Assembly: GCF_026011795.1 (NCBI RefSeq)
Contig: NZ_BRVS01000008.1
Coordinates: 293,977-357,976 of the forward strand
DNA length: 64,000 nucleotides
From: Arthrobacter mangrovi
GTDB taxonomy: Bacteria > Actinomycetota > Actinomycetes > Actinomycetales > Micrococcaceae
Direction: 5' to 3'
Positions within the stretch are counted from its first letter, which is position 1. Every line of letters starts with the position of its first letter. The translations under genes and the position numbers were made by a program. Shown here piece after piece: positions 43,441 to 53,815 of this stretch. The notes beneath the pieces are model-generated. The model made no database searches, was not told the DNA's origin, and was given only the letters and a program-made list of their open reading frames with translations.

Positions 43441-44841
43441 TCAGCATTCGATAACGTTGACGGCAAGGCCACCACGGGACGTCTCCTTGTATTTGATCTT
43501 CATGTCTTTGCCAGTCTCGCGCATCGTCTTGATCGCCTGATCCAGCGACACCTTGTGTTCGCCGTCCCCCTGCAGGGCCAGCCGCGCGGCGTTGATGGCT
43601 TTCACGCTGGCGATGGCGTTCCGCTCGATGCACGGGATCTGCACCAGTCCACCCACCGGGTCGCAGGTCAAGCCGAGGTTGTGCTCGATACCGACCTCCG
43701 CCGCGTTCTCCACCTGCTCCGGGGTTCCGCCCGTGACCGCGCACAGCGCGCCGGCGGCCATGGAACAGGCCGAGCCGACTTCGCCCTGGCAGCCCACCTC
43801 GGCACCGGAGATGGACGCGTTCTCCTTGAACAGGATCCCCACCGCCGCCGCCGTGAGCAGGAAGTCCACCACGCCGTCGTCGTTGGCGCCCGGGACAAAG
43901 CGCGTGTAGTAGTGCAGCACTGCCGGAATGATGCCCGCCGCCCCGTTGGTGGGAGCGGTGACAATCCGGCCGCCCGAAGCGTTCTCCTCGTTCACGGCCA
44001 GCGCGTAGAGGTTCACCCACTCCATCGCCCACAGGGGGTCAGACTGCGCCGCGCCACCGGCGGCGGCCGCGGCCTCCGCCTCGCGGAGCTTGGTCCGCAG
44101 GCCCGGGGCACGACGGCGGACCTTCAGTCCCCCGGGCAGCCTTTCCTCGGTGCGGGTGCAGCCGTTTTCCACGCATTCCTGCATGACCGACCAGATGTGC
44201 AGCAGCCGCGAGCGCAGCTCCTCCTCGCTGCGCCAGGACAGCTCGTTGGCCAGCATGATTTGCGCGATGGACTTGCCCTCGCGGCGGCAGTGCTCCAGCA
44301 GCTGCTTCCCCGTGGTGAACGGGTACGGCAGCGGCGTCTCGTCCTGCACCACCCGGTCCGCCCCGGCGGCGTCCTCGTCGACCACGAAGCCGCCGCCCAC
44401 GGAATAGTAGGTCCGCTCGCGCAGCAGGACACCGCCGTCGTCGAAGGCGAAGAAGGTCATGCCGTTCGGGTGGGCCGGCAGGGAACGCCGCCGGTGCAGG
44501 ATCACGTCCGCATCGCCGTCGAACTCCACGGGGTGGGTGCCAGCCAGCAGCAGCTTGCGGCCGCCCACCGTTTCCTTGACCCGCGCATCGGCGGTGTCCG
44601 TGTCCACGGTCTCCGGGTCTTCGCCCTGGAGGCCGAGGATCACGGCCTTGTCGGATCCGTGGCCCCAGCCCGTGGCGCCGAGCGAACCGAAGAGTTCGGC
44701 CCGCACGCGCGCCACGGACTGCAGCTGGCCGTCCCGCTCCAGCCCGGCAGTGAACTGCCGGGCCGCCCGCATCGGCCCCACTGTGTGGGAAGAGGAGGGG
44801 CCGATGCCGACCGAGAACAGGTCAAGGGCACTCAGTGCCAT
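43441..44841 (-). CDS. sdaA: L-serine ammonia-lyase (single-chain, Fe-S)
   Basis: 466 residues. N-terminal beta domain begins [20 protein letters not shown]. The alpha domain has the Fe-S cysteines in [20 protein letters not shown] and [20 protein letters not shown], and [17 protein letters not shown]. Converts L-serine to pyruvate and ammonia using a 4Fe-4S cluster, oxygen-sensitive. Its ATG overlaps the soxG stop by 1 nt. It completes the route from sarcosine through glycine and serine to central metabolism. Confidence 0.94.
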   Translation of the reverse strand: MALSALDLFSVGIGPSSSHTVGPMRAARQFTAGLERDGQLQSVARVRAELFGSLGATGWGHGSDKAVILGLQGEDPETVDTDTADARVKETVGGRKLLLAGTHPVEFDGDADVILHRRRSLPAHPNGMTFFAFDDGGVLLRERTYYSVGGGFVVDEDAAGADRVVQDETPLPYPFTTGKQLLEHCRREGKSIAQIMLANELSWRSEEELRSRLLHIWSVMQECVENGCTRTEERLPGGLKVRRRAPGLRTKLREAEAAAAAGGAAQSDPLWAMEWVNLYALAVNEENASGGRIVTAPTNGAAGIIPAVLHYYTRFVPGANDDGVVDFLLTAAAVGILFKENASISGAEVGCQGEVGSACSMAAGALCAVTGGTPEQVENAAEVGIEHNLGLTCDPVGGLVQIPCIERNAIASVKAINAARLALQGDGEHKVSLDQAIKTMRETGKDMKIKYKETSRGGLAVNVIEC

Positions 44842-45476
44842 CAGTCGACCTCGGGCCCGGCGAATTCCGTCATCGCATCCAGGATCCAGCGTGCGGTGAA
44901 GTCCGCGAAGGACGCCCGCGGCAGGATCCGGTAGGTCTGCGAGCCGTTCTCCTCCGCTGTCTGCCAGAGCAGCACCGGTACGAGCCCGATCGTGGTGGTC
45001 ACGGCGGTGCCGGGACCGAAGACCCGCGGGTGCAGGTCCGCCGGGCAGCCGGTCTCCAGGACCTTGCGGGCCGAGGGTCCGCTCAGTTCCAGCGTGGTGC
45101 GGTTGGCGGAGAGGTCGACGACGGCGCCCGGCTCGCTGCCGAGGGCCGCGGTCAGCTTGGCCACGGCGTCGGAGCCCTCCGGTGCGACCAGCAGGTACTC
45201 GTCCGGTCCCAGCCAGAGCACCGCGATGCCGCCGCTGCCGTCGGTATCGCCCGTGGTCTCGCCCACCTTGGTCGGCAGGGGCACGCCGGCCGCGCTCTCC
45301 AGCGCCTTGGCTGCGGCCGAGCCCGGCTCCGCGCGCAGGCCGACCTGCGTCAGGAACGGAATCTCGCGCAGGGACACGGCGCGCTCACCGGCCACGGTCC
45401 CCTCGCGGAGGACGTCTTCCAGGTGGGCCAGCGGGCTGCGGCGCAGCTGGGAAATGTCAGTCATTACTTCAGCCAT
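44841..45476 (-). CDS. soxG: Sarcosine oxidase, gamma subunit
   Basis: 211 residues from the ATG at 45476 (GGGAG 8 nt upstream), overlapping the end of soxA by 8 nt. GcvT-like small fold with [11 protein letters not shown] near the N-terminus, [15 protein letters not shown] and [20 protein letters not shown], typical of SoxG. Structural subunit of the heterotetrameric enzyme SoxBDAG, contacting the folate-binding part of SoxA. Confidence 0.92.
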   Translation of the reverse strand: MAEVMTDISQLRRSPLAHLEDVLREGTVAGERAVSLREIPFLTQVGLRAEPGSAAAKALESAAGVPLPTKVGETTGDTDGSGGIAVLWLGPDEYLLVAPEGSDAVAKLTAALGSEPGAVVDLSANRTTLELSGPSARKVLETGCPADLHPRVFGPGTAVTTTIGLVPVLLWQTAEENGSQTYRILPRASFADFTARWILDAMTEFAGPEVD

Positions 45477-48369
45477 CACGACGGCTCCCTTCGGGGTCGA
45501 AAAGTACGGGTTCTGCGATGACGACGTCCACAAGCTGGCCGTCCAGCGGTGCCTGCAGCGTCTCTCCAATGCGGTTGCGGCCGTTCTTGACCAGGGCCAG
45601 GCCGAAGGACCGGCCCAGGGCGGCGCTGTGGTAGCTGGAGGTCACGTGGCCCTCCATCGGCACCGGCGCTTCGGCCGGGGCGACCCGGGTGCCCTGGTTG
45701 ACCAGCTGCGCACCTTCCGGCAGGCGGAAGGACTTGTCGACCGGCAGCACACCGACCAGCTGCTTGCGGTCCTCGCGGACGTTGTCGGTGCGCGAGTAGG
45801 AGCGCTTGCCCACGAAGTCCTTCGCCTTGGAGACGATCCACTCCATGTTGGCGTCCTGCGGGGTCACCGTGCCGTCGGTGTCCTGGCCGACGATGATGAA
45901 GCCCTTTTCGGCGCGCAGCACGTGCATGGTCTCGGTGCCGTACGGGGTGATGTTGAACTCGGCCCCGGCCTCTGCCACCGATTCCCAGACGTGCAGGCCG
46001 AACCAGGCAGGCACGTTGATCTCGTAGGCCAGTTCGCCGGAGAAGGAGACCCGGGCGATCCGGGCAGGAACTCCGGAGGCCAGGGTGGTGTCGCGGAAGG
46101 CCATGAACGGGAACGCCTCATTGGTGACGTCCAGTTCCGGTGCCAGCTTGGCGACGACGGCGCGGGACTTCGGCCCGACGACGGCGACGGTCGCCCACTG
46201 CTCGGTCACCGAGGTGGCCACAACGTCCAGCTCGGGCCACTCGGTCTGCAGCCACTCCTCGAACCAGTCCAGGACCTTCGCGGCGCCGCTGGTGGTGGTG
46301 GTGAGCAGGAAGTGGTCCTCTGCCAGCCGCATCACGGTGCCGTCATCGAAGATCATGCCGTCCGGGGTGCACATGACGCCGTAGCGGCACATCCCGACCT
46401 TCAGCTTCGTGTAGCCGTTGGTGTAGACGCGGTTCAGGAACTCGGCCGCATCCTTGCCGCGGACCTCGATCTTGCCCAGCGTGGTGGCGTCCATGAAGCC
46501 GACGGAATCGCGGACGGCGGCGCACTCGCGCAGCACCGCGGTGTCCATGTCCTCGCCCGGCTTCGGGAAGTACCAGGGCCGCTTCCACTGCCCGACATCC
46601 TCGAACAGGGCGCCCTGGGCCACGTGCCACGGCTGGATCGAGGTGATGCGGGCCGGGTCGAACAGCTCGCCGCGCTTGCGGCCGGCCACGGCGGCGAAGG
46701 CCACCGGGGTGTAGGGGGCGCGGTACGTCGTGGTGCCGATGCCTCCGATGTCGCCGCTCTTGAGCGCGTGCCCGATCACGCCGATCACGTTGACGCCCGA
46801 CGTCTTGCCCTGCTCGTCGCCGGTGGAGATGGAGGTGTAGCGCTTCACATGCTCCACGCTGCGCATGCCGGCACCGGTGGCGCGCAGCACGTCCTTGACG
46901 CTCTGGTCGCGGTGCAGGTCCACGAAGTGGGCGGAGAAGTCCTCGCCCGTTCCCGAGACCAGCCACAGCTGGCGGAACGTACCCGCGGCGGCGCGGCGGA
47001 CTTCCTCGGACGGCGCGAGCACGGTATCCCCGGAGACCGGGAAGCCCGAGGCCTTCGCCGCAGTGCGCCCGGCCACGAGGCCCTCGAGCACGCAGCTGTC
47101 CGTGTCGTAGGTGCCGTTCAGGGCACCCGCCACGTGCTGGTTGGCCACCGGGGCCACCGGCACGAAGGCGGCGAGGGCGTCGTCCCAGCGGGACTTGCCC
47201 TGGCGCTGGCTGTGCAGGTGGATGGTCGGGGTCCAGCCGCCGGAGACGGCGAGCAGGTCGGCCTCGATGCGGCGGACTTCGCCGGTCGGGGTGCCGGCCT
47301 CGTCGATAGCGCTGACGCCGACGGCGGAGATGCGCTCGGCGCCTTCCGTGTCCACCACGGCGGAACCGGTGATGACCTCAACGCCGGCCTCGCGGACTGC
47401 CGCCGCCCGGGCGGACAGCTCGGCACGGGCGTCGACGACGGCGGCAACCTGCACGCCGGCTGCGGCCAGGTCCTCCACCGCGTCGTAGACGCTGTCATTG
47501 GTGGTGAAGAAGACCACGTTGCGGCCCGGTGCCACGGCGTAGCGGTTGACGTAGGTACGCACGGCGCCGGCGAGCATGACGCCCGGCCGGTCGTTGTTCG
47601 CGAAGGTGATCGGCCGCTCGAGCGCGCCCGGCGCGAGCACCACCTGCGCGGCACGGATGTGCCAGAGCCGGCTGCGGGAGACGCCTTCCGGCGCTTCGCC
47701 GGCATGGCCGGTGCGGTTCTGGTTGGCCAGCAGGTAGTTGGAGTCATAGGAACCGAAAGCCACGGTGCGCTTCAGCAGCGTGCAGTCCTCGGCGGCGGCC
47801 AGCTCGGCCAGCACCTCGGCAGCCCACTCCTGCGCGGGCTTGCCCTCGATCCGGGCCTGCGGCTGGGCCAGCAGCGAGCCGCCGAACTCTGCGTCCTGTT
47901 CGATCAGGATGACGCGGGCTCCGCCGCGGACGGCCTCGCGGGCGGCGGCCAGTCCGGCCGGGCCGGAACCGACGACGACGACGTCGGCGTGCACGTACTT
48001 CTTGTCGTACCGTGCGGTGTCATCGCGCGGGTCCAGGGTGCCCAGGCCGGAGAGGTAGCGGGCTTCCAGGCCCTCGCGGAGGGCCACCGTGGTCGCGGTC
48101 AGCATGGACTCGTCGACCGGGTTGGCCGGTCCGGACGCGGAGACGTGGATCAGCGCGTTGGTTTCCTCGACACCGGCGCTCATGATGCCGCGCGGACGGC
48201 CCAGGTACATCGAGTTGCCGCAGCGCAGCACCCCGTTGGCCAGCAGGGCACTGGCCACGGTGTCGCCTTGGTAGCCGGCGTAGGACTTGCCGTCCACGGT
48301 GAAGGTCAGCTCGGCGCCGCGGTCGATGCGGCCGCCTTCGGCCAGGCGGTGGGACTGGGTGGTGCTCAC
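45469..48369 (-). CDS. soxA: Sarcosine oxidase, alpha subunit
   Basis: 966 residues, full length. N-terminal ferredoxin-like part ([20 protein letters not shown]), an NAD-binding FAD-reductase-like domain with [20 protein letters not shown] (about residue 128) and, from about 580, the aminomethyltransferase (GcvT) domain that binds tetrahydrofolate ([40 protein letters not shown]). It carries NAD+ and, with SoxB, FMN. Sarcosine plus THF and O2 gives glycine, methylene-THF and H2O2. Start overlaps the soxD stop by 4 nt. Confidence 0.95.
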   Translation of the reverse strand: MSTTQSHRLAEGGRIDRGAELTFTVDGKSYAGYQGDTVASALLANGVLRCGNSMYLGRPRGIMSAGVEETNALIHVSASGPANPVDESMLTATTVALREGLEARYLSGLGTLDPRDDTARYDKKYVHADVVVVGSGPAGLAAAREAVRGGARVILIEQDAEFGGSLLAQPQARIEGKPAQEWAAEVLAELAAAEDCTLLKRTVAFGSYDSNYLLANQNRTGHAGEAPEGVSRSRLWHIRAAQVVLAPGALERPITFANNDRPGVMLAGAVRTYVNRYAVAPGRNVVFFTTNDSVYDAVEDLAAAGVQVAAVVDARAELSARAAAVREAGVEVITGSAVVDTEGAERISAVGVSAIDEAGTPTGEVRRIEADLLAVSGGWTPTIHLHSQRQGKSRWDDALAAFVPVAPVANQHVAGALNGTYDTDSCVLEGLVAGRTAAKASGFPVSGDTVLAPSEEVRRAAAGTFRQLWLVSGTGEDFSAHFVDLHRDQSVKDVLRATGAGMRSVEHVKRYTSISTGDEQGKTSGVNVIGVIGHALKSGDIGGIGTTTYRAPYTPVAFAAVAGRKRGELFDPARITSIQPWHVAQGALFEDVGQWKRPWYFPKPGEDMDTAVLRECAAVRDSVGFMDATTLGKIEVRGKDAAEFLNRVYTNGYTKLKVGMCRYGVMCTPDGMIFDDGTVMRLAEDHFLLTTTTSGAAKVLDWFEEWLQTEWPELDVVATSVTEQWATVAVVGPKSRAVVAKLAPELDVTNEAFPFMAFRDTTLASGVPARIARVSFSGELAYEINVPAWFGLHVWESVAEAGAEFNITPYGTETMHVLRAEKGFIIVGQDTDGTVTPQDANMEWIVSKAKDFVGKRSYSRTDNVREDRKQLVGVLPVDKSFRLPEGAQLVNQGTRVAPAEAPVPMEGHVTSSYHSAALGRSFGLALVKNGRNRIGETLQAPLDGQLVDVVIAEPVLFDPEGSRRDG

Positions 48370-48686
48370 TTCGCGGCTCCTTCCTTGTTGTTCTCTGCCT
48401 GGCTCAGCGACGCCAGGTCCGGGCGAGGTTCGCCGCTGCGGTAAACGGCCTTGAATTCGTAGGTGACGGTGTCACGCACCGCGTTGAACCAACGGCGGCA
48501 GCCGCCGGTGTGGACCCAGCGCTCCGCGAACAGGCCCTTGGGGTTGTCGCGGTAGAACAGGTACTCGGCCCATTCCTTGTCGGTCAGCTGGCTCGGGTCC
48601 TCGGGGTAGGCCACGTGGGCCTGGCCGCCGTAGTGGTACTCGGTCTCGTCCCGCGGGCCGCAGTTGGGGCATTCAATGAGGATCAT
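48366..48686 (-). CDS. soxD: Sarcosine oxidase, delta subunit
   Basis: 106 residues. The zinc site known for SoxD is intact: Cys6 and Cys9 in IECPNCGPR, His59 in WVHTGGC and Cys63. [19 protein letters not shown] and [17 protein letters not shown] are also typical. Structural Zn subunit of the tetramer. Gap to soxB is 19 nt, with AAGGATT upstream as ribosome site. Confidence 0.94.
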   Translation of the reverse strand: MILIECPNCGPRDETEYHYGGQAHVAYPEDPSQLTDKEWAEYLFYRDNPKGLFAERWVHTGGCRRWFNAVRDTVTYEFKAVYRSGEPRPDLASLSQAENNKEGAAK

Positions 48687-48705
48687 GGTGAGGAATCCTT
48701 ACGTC

Positions 48706-49923
48706 TTAGTGGGCCACGGCGGCGGCGCCGTGCTCGTCGATCAGGTGGCCGGTCTCGAAGCGGTCCAGCGCGAACGGGGCGTTCAGCGGGTGTGCTTCAC
48801 CGGTGGCGATGGTGTGCGCGAAGGTGTAGCCGGCGCCCGGGGTGCCCTTGAAGCCGCCGGTCCCCCAACCGCAGTTGACGAACACACCGTCGACCGGCGT
48901 CGTGCTCACGATCGGCGAGGCGTCCAGGGTGGTGTCCACGATGCCGCCCCAGGTGCGCAGCAGGTGCGCCCGGGCGAAGATCGGGAAGAGCTCGACGGCG
49001 GCGGCCATCTGCTCCTCGATCACGTGGAAGGCACCGCGCTGGCCGTAGCCGTTGTAGCTGTCGATACCCGCGCCCATGACCAGCTCGCCCTTGTGGGCCT
49101 GGGAGACGTAGACGTGCACGTGGTTGGACATGACCACTGTCGGGTGGACCGGCTCGAACAGCTCCGAAACCAGTGCCTGCAGCGGGTGGGACTGGATCGG
49201 CAGCCGGAAGCCGGCGAGCTCGGCCAGCACGCTGGAGTGGCCGGCGGCGGCCAGGCCGACCTTGTCGGTGAGGATCCGGCCGCGGGAGGTTTCGACGCCG
49301 ACAACGCGGTTGCCGTCCTTGATGAAGCCGGTCACCTCGCAGTTCTGGATGATGTCCACGCCCATCTCGTCGCACTTGCGGGCGAAGGCCCAGGCGACAT
49401 GGTCGTGCTTGGCGATACCGGCACGCGGCTGGTAGGTGGCACCCATGACCGGGTACCGGATGTCGTCGCCGATGTTGACGATCGGGCAGACTTCCTTGAC
49501 CTGCTCCGGGGTCAGCCACTCGGCGTCGACACCGTTGAGCTTGTTTGCCTCGACCCGGCGGACCGACTCGCGGACGTCGCCCAGCGTGTGGGCCAGGTTA
49601 AGCACGCCGCGCTGGCTGAACAGGAAGTCGTACTCGAGTTCCTCCGGCAGCTGCTCCCAGAGCTTGAGGGAGTGCTCGTAGATCGCGGCGGATTCGTCCC
49701 AGAGGTAGTTGGAGCGGATGATCGTGGTGTTGCGGGCCATGTTCCCGCCGGCCAGCCAGCCGCGTTCCAGGATGGCGATGTTCGTCATCCCGTGGTTCTT
49801 GGCCAGGTAGTAGGCGGTGGCGATGCCGTGGCCACCGCCGCCGACGATGACGGCGTCGTAGGAAGACTTGGGCTCGGGATTCCGCCAGAGGAAATCCGGA
49901 TGCTCAGGCAGCAGATCAGCCAT
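48706..49923 (-). CDS. soxB: Sarcosine oxidase, beta subunit
   Basis: 405 residues. FAD-binding fold [20 protein letters not shown] (about 26-45) and [18 protein letters not shown], where covalent FMN-binding histidine neighbours occur in the family. Central [20 protein letters not shown] and C-terminal [20 protein letters not shown]. It carries the FAD where sarcosine is oxidised and the site for the covalent FMN. Its ATG overlaps the glyA stop by 1 nt. Confidence 0.94.
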   Translation of the reverse strand: MADLLPEHPDFLWRNPEPKSSYDAVIVGGGGHGIATAYYLAKNHGMTNIAILERGWLAGGNMARNTTIIRSNYLWDESAAIYEHSLKLWEQLPEELEYDFLFSQRGVLNLAHTLGDVRESVRRVEANKLNGVDAEWLTPEQVKEVCPIVNIGDDIRYPVMGATYQPRAGIAKHDHVAWAFARKCDEMGVDIIQNCEVTGFIKDGNRVVGVETSRGRILTDKVGLAAAGHSSVLAELAGFRLPIQSHPLQALVSELFEPVHPTVVMSNHVHVYVSQAHKGELVMGAGIDSYNGYGQRGAFHVIEEQMAAAVELFPIFARAHLLRTWGGIVDTTLDASPIVSTTPVDGVFVNCGWGTGGFKGTPGAGYTFAHTIATGEAHPLNAPFALDRFETGHLIDEHGAAAVAH

Positions 49924-51203
49924 TACTCGGCTCCGTTCAGGTTCGGGTAGAGGGGGAATTTGTCGGCCAGGACGCCCACCCGCCCGCGCAGCTCGGTAGC
50001 GAGCTCCTCGGTCAGTTCGTGCGTCAGGGCAGTGGCGATGATGTCGGCGACCTCGGTGAATTCCGCAGCGCCGAAGCCGCGGGTGGCCAGCGCCGGGGTG
50101 CCGATCCGCAGGCCGGAGGAAACCATCGGCGGACGGGGGTCGAAGGGGACGGCATTGCGGTTGACCGTGATGCCGACCCGGTGGAGCCTGTCCTCGGCCT
50201 GCTGGCCGTCCAGTTCGGAGTGGCGCAGGTCCACGAGCACCAGGTGCACGTCGGTGCCGCCGTTCACCAGGCTGATTCCGGCCTCGGCGACGTCGCCCTG
50301 CAGCAACCGTTCCGCGAGGATTTGGGCCCCTTCAAGAGTGCGCTGCTGGCGCTGCTTGAAGTCCTCGGACGCGGCAACCTTGAACGCCACGGCCTTGGCG
50401 GCAACGACATGCTCCAGCGGGCCGCCCTGCTGCCCCGGGAACACGGCCGAGTTGATCTTCTTGGCCAGCTCCTGCTTGGACAGGATGACGCCGCCGCGCG
50501 GGCCGCCGAGGGTCTTGTGCGTGGTGGTGGTGACGACGTCGGCAAACGGCACCGGGTTCGGGTGCAGTCCCGCTGCCACCAGGCCGGCGAAGTGCGCCAT
50601 GTCCACCATCAGGTAGGCGCCGACCTTGTCGGCGATCCGGCGGAACTCGGCGAAATCCAGCTGGCGGGTGTAAGCGGACCAACCGGCCACGATCAGCTTG
50701 GGCTGGTTCTCCACGGCCAGCCGCTCCACCTCTGCCATATCGATGCTGTGGTCCTGCTCGGAGACGCCGTAGGAGACGACGTTATAGAGCTTGCCCGAGA
50801 AGTTGATCTTCATGCCGTGCGTCAGGTGGCCGCCGTGCGCCAGATCCAGTCCGAGGATCGTATCGCCCGGGTTCAGCAGCGCGAACATGGCGGCGGCGTT
50901 GGCCTGGGCGCCCGAATGCGGCTGGACGTTGGCAGCCTCAGCCCCGAAGAGGGCCTTCACCCGGTCGATGGCCAGCTGTTCGATCACGTCAACGTGCTCG
51001 CAGCCGCCGTAGTAGCGCCGGCCCGGGTATCCCTCGGCGTACTTGTTCGTCAGGACGGAGCCCTGCGCTTCCATCACGGCGCTCGGCGCGAAATTCTCCG
51101 AGGCAATCATCTCCAGCGTCGACTGCTGCCGCTCAAGCTCGCGTCCAATGGCGGCTGCGACCTCGGGGTCCGCCGCGGCCAAGGTTGTTGACAGGTTCGT
51201 CAT
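49923..51203 (-). CDS. glyA: Serine hydroxymethyltransferase
   Basis: 426 residues. The PLP lysine is Lys230 in [44 protein letters not shown] and [17 protein letters not shown] are all standard. First gene of the sox operon; it combines the glycine and methylene-THF made by SoxBDAG into serine. A cell needs another glyA for biosynthesis, so this is probably the operon-specific copy. Upstream lies the palindrome 51240-51253, between glyA and the divergent GntR gene. Confidence 0.95.
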   Translation of the reverse strand: MTNLSTTLAAADPEVAAAIGRELERQQSTLEMIASENFAPSAVMEAQGSVLTNKYAEGYPGRRYYGGCEHVDVIEQLAIDRVKALFGAEAANVQPHSGAQANAAAMFALLNPGDTILGLDLAHGGHLTHGMKINFSGKLYNVVSYGVSEQDHSIDMAEVERLAVENQPKLIVAGWSAYTRQLDFAEFRRIADKVGAYLMVDMAHFAGLVAAGLHPNPVPFADVVTTTTHKTLGGPRGGVILSKQELAKKINSAVFPGQQGGPLEHVVAAKAVAFKVAASEDFKQRQQRTLEGAQILAERLLQGDVAEAGISLVNGGTDVHLVLVDLRHSELDGQQAEDRLHRVGITVNRNAVPFDPRPPMVSSGLRIGTPALATRGFGAAEFTEVADIIATALTHELTEELATELRGRVGVLADKFPLYPNLNGAE

Positions 51204-51239
51204 CCGGCCTCTCCTTCAAGAACTAAAGACTAATGTTTG

Positions 51240-51253
51240 ACTGATATATCAGT
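51240..51253. promoter_or_regulatory. Perfect palindrome between glyA and the GntR gene
   Basis: ACTGATATATCAGT, 14 bp, identical to its reverse complement, 37 nt before glyA and about 100 nt before the GntR gene. Fits the TGATA-type operators of FCD-domain GntR regulators. It overlaps a TTGACT (51237-51242) that may be a -35 element. Confidence 0.65.
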
Positions 51254-51350
51254 GCTGGTTGAAATGGTATGCTGTGGATCACAGGGAGTCAACAGCAATA
51301 AAATGTGACTTCGACATAACCCGTCATAAGGCACCCGAGGAGAGCAGATC

Positions 51351-52022
51351 ATGAGCGTAACCGCCGCTGCAGAAACAACTGACGCGGCCCTGTCGCTGGC
51401 CGAACGCGCTTACCGCGAGCTGCGGGACCGGCTCATCATGCTCGACATCCGGCCCGGCGAACCGATCAACGACGGCCAGCTCGCCACGGCCCTCGGCATC
51501 GGACGCACCCCCGTGCGCGAAGCGCTGAAGCGGCTGGAGATGGACCACCTCGTCGTCTCCTATCCACGCCGCGGCACCTTCGCCACCATCGTGGACATCA
51601 CCGCCCTGGCCGACGTGTCCGAACTGCGCCGCGTACTCGAACCCATGGCCGCCCGAAAAGCCGCCCTGAGCGCGAACGCAGCCATGCGGCAGGAGCTGTC
51701 CGTGCTGGCGGAAGACATCCAGCGCCTCGACGAGCAGGGCCTCGGCAAGGCCGCCGACCTTATGCGCTACGACCTGAGCGTGCACCGCAGCATCTACCAC
51801 GCGGCCGGAAACCCGCATTTGGAAGAAACCCTCATCCGGCTCGACAACCTCGCCACCCGGATCTGGTGCCTGGTCCTCGACAAGGTGCCCTCGGTCACGG
51901 GCCATATCACCGAGCATGTGCGGCTACTGAAGGCCATTGTCGACGGCGATGCGGACCAGGCCGCGGACCTCGCCCTGGAGCACATCAGCAGTTTCGAGGA
52001 GACCATCCGCAAGGTTCTGTAG
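51351..52022 (+). CDS. GntR-family (FadR/FCD) transcriptional regulator
   Basis: 223 residues; GAGGAGAGCAG upstream. N-terminal winged helix: LAERAYRELRDRLIMLDIRP, GQLATALGIGRTPVREALKRL. C-terminal FCD domain with candidate metal ligands RYDLSVHRSIYHAAGNPHLE and a late HISSF. Divergent from the sarcosine operon and next to a palindrome of the type these proteins bind, so it is the probable regulator of glyA-soxBDAG-sdaA-purU, responding perhaps to sarcosine or glycine. Confidence 0.9.
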   Translation: MSVTAAAETTDAALSLAERAYRELRDRLIMLDIRPGEPINDGQLATALGIGRTPVREALKRLEMDHLVVSYPRRGTFATIVDITALADVSELRRVLEPMAARKAALSANAAMRQELSVLAEDIQRLDEQGLGKAADLMRYDLSVHRSIYHAAGNPHLEETLIRLDNLATRIWCLVLDKVPSVTGHITEHVRLLKAIVDGDADQAADLALEHISSFEETIRKVL

Positions 52023-52103
52023 CAAAAAAACAGAGCTCCCCCTGTGGCCAGTGTGAGGCAGATCACTTATCGTTGCTGATACGTCACGGACCAGGAGGAT
52101 GCC

Positions 52104-53576
52104 ATGCCCCAGGACCATGCGGCCCCAGCTGCCGCAACCAGCACGGACATCGAGCAGCAGCTGCAGCCAATCCCGGAGGACGCCCGCACCTCGAGGGTCT
52201 CCGGTCAGTTCTGGATATGGGCCGGCGCCAACCTCGCCCCGATCAACTGGGTCCTGGGTGCACTGGGCATCAATCTTGGACTGGGTTTCGCCGACACCAT
52301 TACGGTCCTGGTTCTGGGTAATTTCATCGGCATGGCCCTGTTCGGTTTCTTCGTCCTGCTCGGCCAAAAAACGGGGGCGACCGGCATGGTCCTGGCCCGC
52401 GCGGCGTTTGGACGACGGGGTAACTACCTTCCGGCCGCCATCCAGGCGACCTTGGGCATCGGCTGGTGCGCCATCAATACCTGGATCATCCTGGATCTGG
52501 TCATGGCACTGTTCGGCAAGCTGGGCTGGGTGGATCCCGACCAGCCCAACTACGGATGGAAGATCGCGGTCGCCGCGGGACTGATGGTCCTCCAGGTCCT
52601 GATCGCATTCTTTGGCTACAAATCGATCGCTGCCTTCGAGCGCTGGACCGTTCCGCCGACCATCCTGGTCCTTACGGCCATGTCCGTCGTCGCGTGGTTC
52701 GGCATGGACATTGACTGGACGTATGCGGGCCCTCCCGGCGAGATCCTTACCGGCATGGATCGGATCGCCGCCATGAGCGCCGTCATGACGGCCATTGGCA
52801 TCGGCTGGGGCATCACCTGGTTCACCTACGCGGCCGACTACTCGCGCTTCGTCTCCCGCGCCGTGCCGCGGAAGCGCCTCTACTTCGCCTCCGTCCTGGG
52901 CCAGTTCCTCCCGGTGGTCTGGCTCGGCGTCCTCGGTGCCAGCCTTGCCACCAAGAGCGGGAGCATCGATCCCGGCGAGTTGATCGTGGAGAACTATGGC
53001 GCGCTGGCCATCCCCGTACTGCTGATGGTCCTGCACGGGCCCATCGCGACCAACATCCTGAACATCTACACGTTCTCGGTCGCGACCCAGGCGCTGGACG
53101 TTCGCGCCAAGCGGCAGGCCCTGAACCTGATCGTCGGCGTTTTTGCCCTGGTCGCGGTCATCTTCTTCATCTACCAGGAAGACTTCGCCGCCGTCCTCGA
53201 CTCCTGGCTGATCGGCCTTGTTGCCTGGGTCGCAGCCTGGGGCGGCATCATGCTGGTGCACTACTACTACATCGACCGCCGGCACCCGGCCGACACGGAA
53301 CGGCTCTTCGACCCGGTCGGCACCCCGCGGCTTCCGGTCATGAACTGGGCAGGCATCGGGGCCCTGCTCGCCGGCATCTGCGCCACTTGGCTGTTCATGT
53401 ACGGGCTGCTCCCAGCGACCCAGGGTCCGATCGCAGTTGCCCTTAAGGGGCTCGACCTGTCATGGCTGGCCGGCGGCCTGACCAGTGCTGCGGTCTACGC
53501 AATATTCGGCCCCCGTATCCACCGGCGCTACCTGGCCCCCGCTCCCCAGCAGCGGCGCAGGGTCCCCAAGGCCTGA
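52104..53576 (+). CDS. NCS1-family (cytosine/purine permease-type) transporter, copy 1
   Basis: 490 residues; AGGAGG 5 nt before the ATG. About 12 membrane segments. NCS1 landmarks: SGQFWIWAGANLAPINWVLG in TM1 and VLLGQKTGATGMVLARAAFG, then ITWFTYAADYSRFVSR. Takes up a nucleobase-like or cyclic ureide-like compound with H+ or Na+. The copy at 60693 is about two-thirds identical by eye. Given its position in the creatinine/sarcosine island, creatinine or a hydantoin is a reasonable substrate, but this is inference. Confidence 0.88.
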   Translation: MPQDHAAPAAATSTDIEQQLQPIPEDARTSRVSGQFWIWAGANLAPINWVLGALGINLGLGFADTITVLVLGNFIGMALFGFFVLLGQKTGATGMVLARAAFGRRGNYLPAAIQATLGIGWCAINTWIILDLVMALFGKLGWVDPDQPNYGWKIAVAAGLMVLQVLIAFFGYKSIAAFERWTVPPTILVLTAMSVVAWFGMDIDWTYAGPPGEILTGMDRIAAMSAVMTAIGIGWGITWFTYAADYSRFVSRAVPRKRLYFASVLGQFLPVVWLGVLGASLATKSGSIDPGELIVENYGALAIPVLLMVLHGPIATNILNIYTFSVATQALDVRAKRQALNLIVGVFALVAVIFFIYQEDFAAVLDSWLIGLVAWVAAWGGIMLVHYYYIDRRHPADTERLFDPVGTPRLPVMNWAGIGALLAGICATWLFMYGLLPATQGPIAVALKGLDLSWLAGGLTSAAVYAIFGPRIHRRYLAPAPQQRRRVPKA

Positions 53577-53605
53577 CTCGTTCCTGCGGACCATCCCGCA
53601 GATCC

Positions 53606-53630
53606 CCTCGTCGCGCTGCGTGCGACGAGG
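53606..53630 (+). terminator. Terminator of the NCS1 permease gene
   Basis: CCTCGTCGC/GCGACGAGG stem with a 7-nt loop, 30 nt after the stop. Immediately followed by TTGCGG-N9-CCGCAA (53631-53651). Confidence 0.65.
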
Positions 53631-53732
53631 TTGCGGCAAACATAACCGCAACGCGAGTGCAGCCGCACTCTGAAGCCGTCCGGACGCCGTCGTAATATTG
53701 CCGTGCCGGCTGCCCATCGAGGCCGGAATCCA

Positions 53733-53790
53733 TTGACAGTGACGCGAACCACACCCTAGTCTGCTGCAACAAGGTTGCACTTATCGCAAC
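53733..53790 (+). promoter_or_regulatory. Promoter and operator of the MFS-creatininase transcript
   Basis: TTGACA (53733-53738), 18-nt spacer, TAGTCT (53757-53762), then the inverted repeat TGCAAC-AAG-GTTGCA (53765-53779) and a further half-site CGCAAC (53785-53790). The same arrangement, with the same spacing of repeat and half-site, precedes creatinase (56206-56262). The operator sits on the transcription start, so repression is expected; the IclR gene at 57676 is the nearest candidate. Confidence 0.75.
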
Positions 53791-53815
53791 GACTGACAAC
53801 TTGGTGGTTCTCCCC

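Noticed and set aside
44992..48444. 1150-residue open frame on the plus strand opposite soxG/soxA
   Set aside because: It is the mirror frame of the high-GC sox genes; composition is His/Val/Gly-rich with no domain, and the minus strand encodes clear subunits with overlapping starts.
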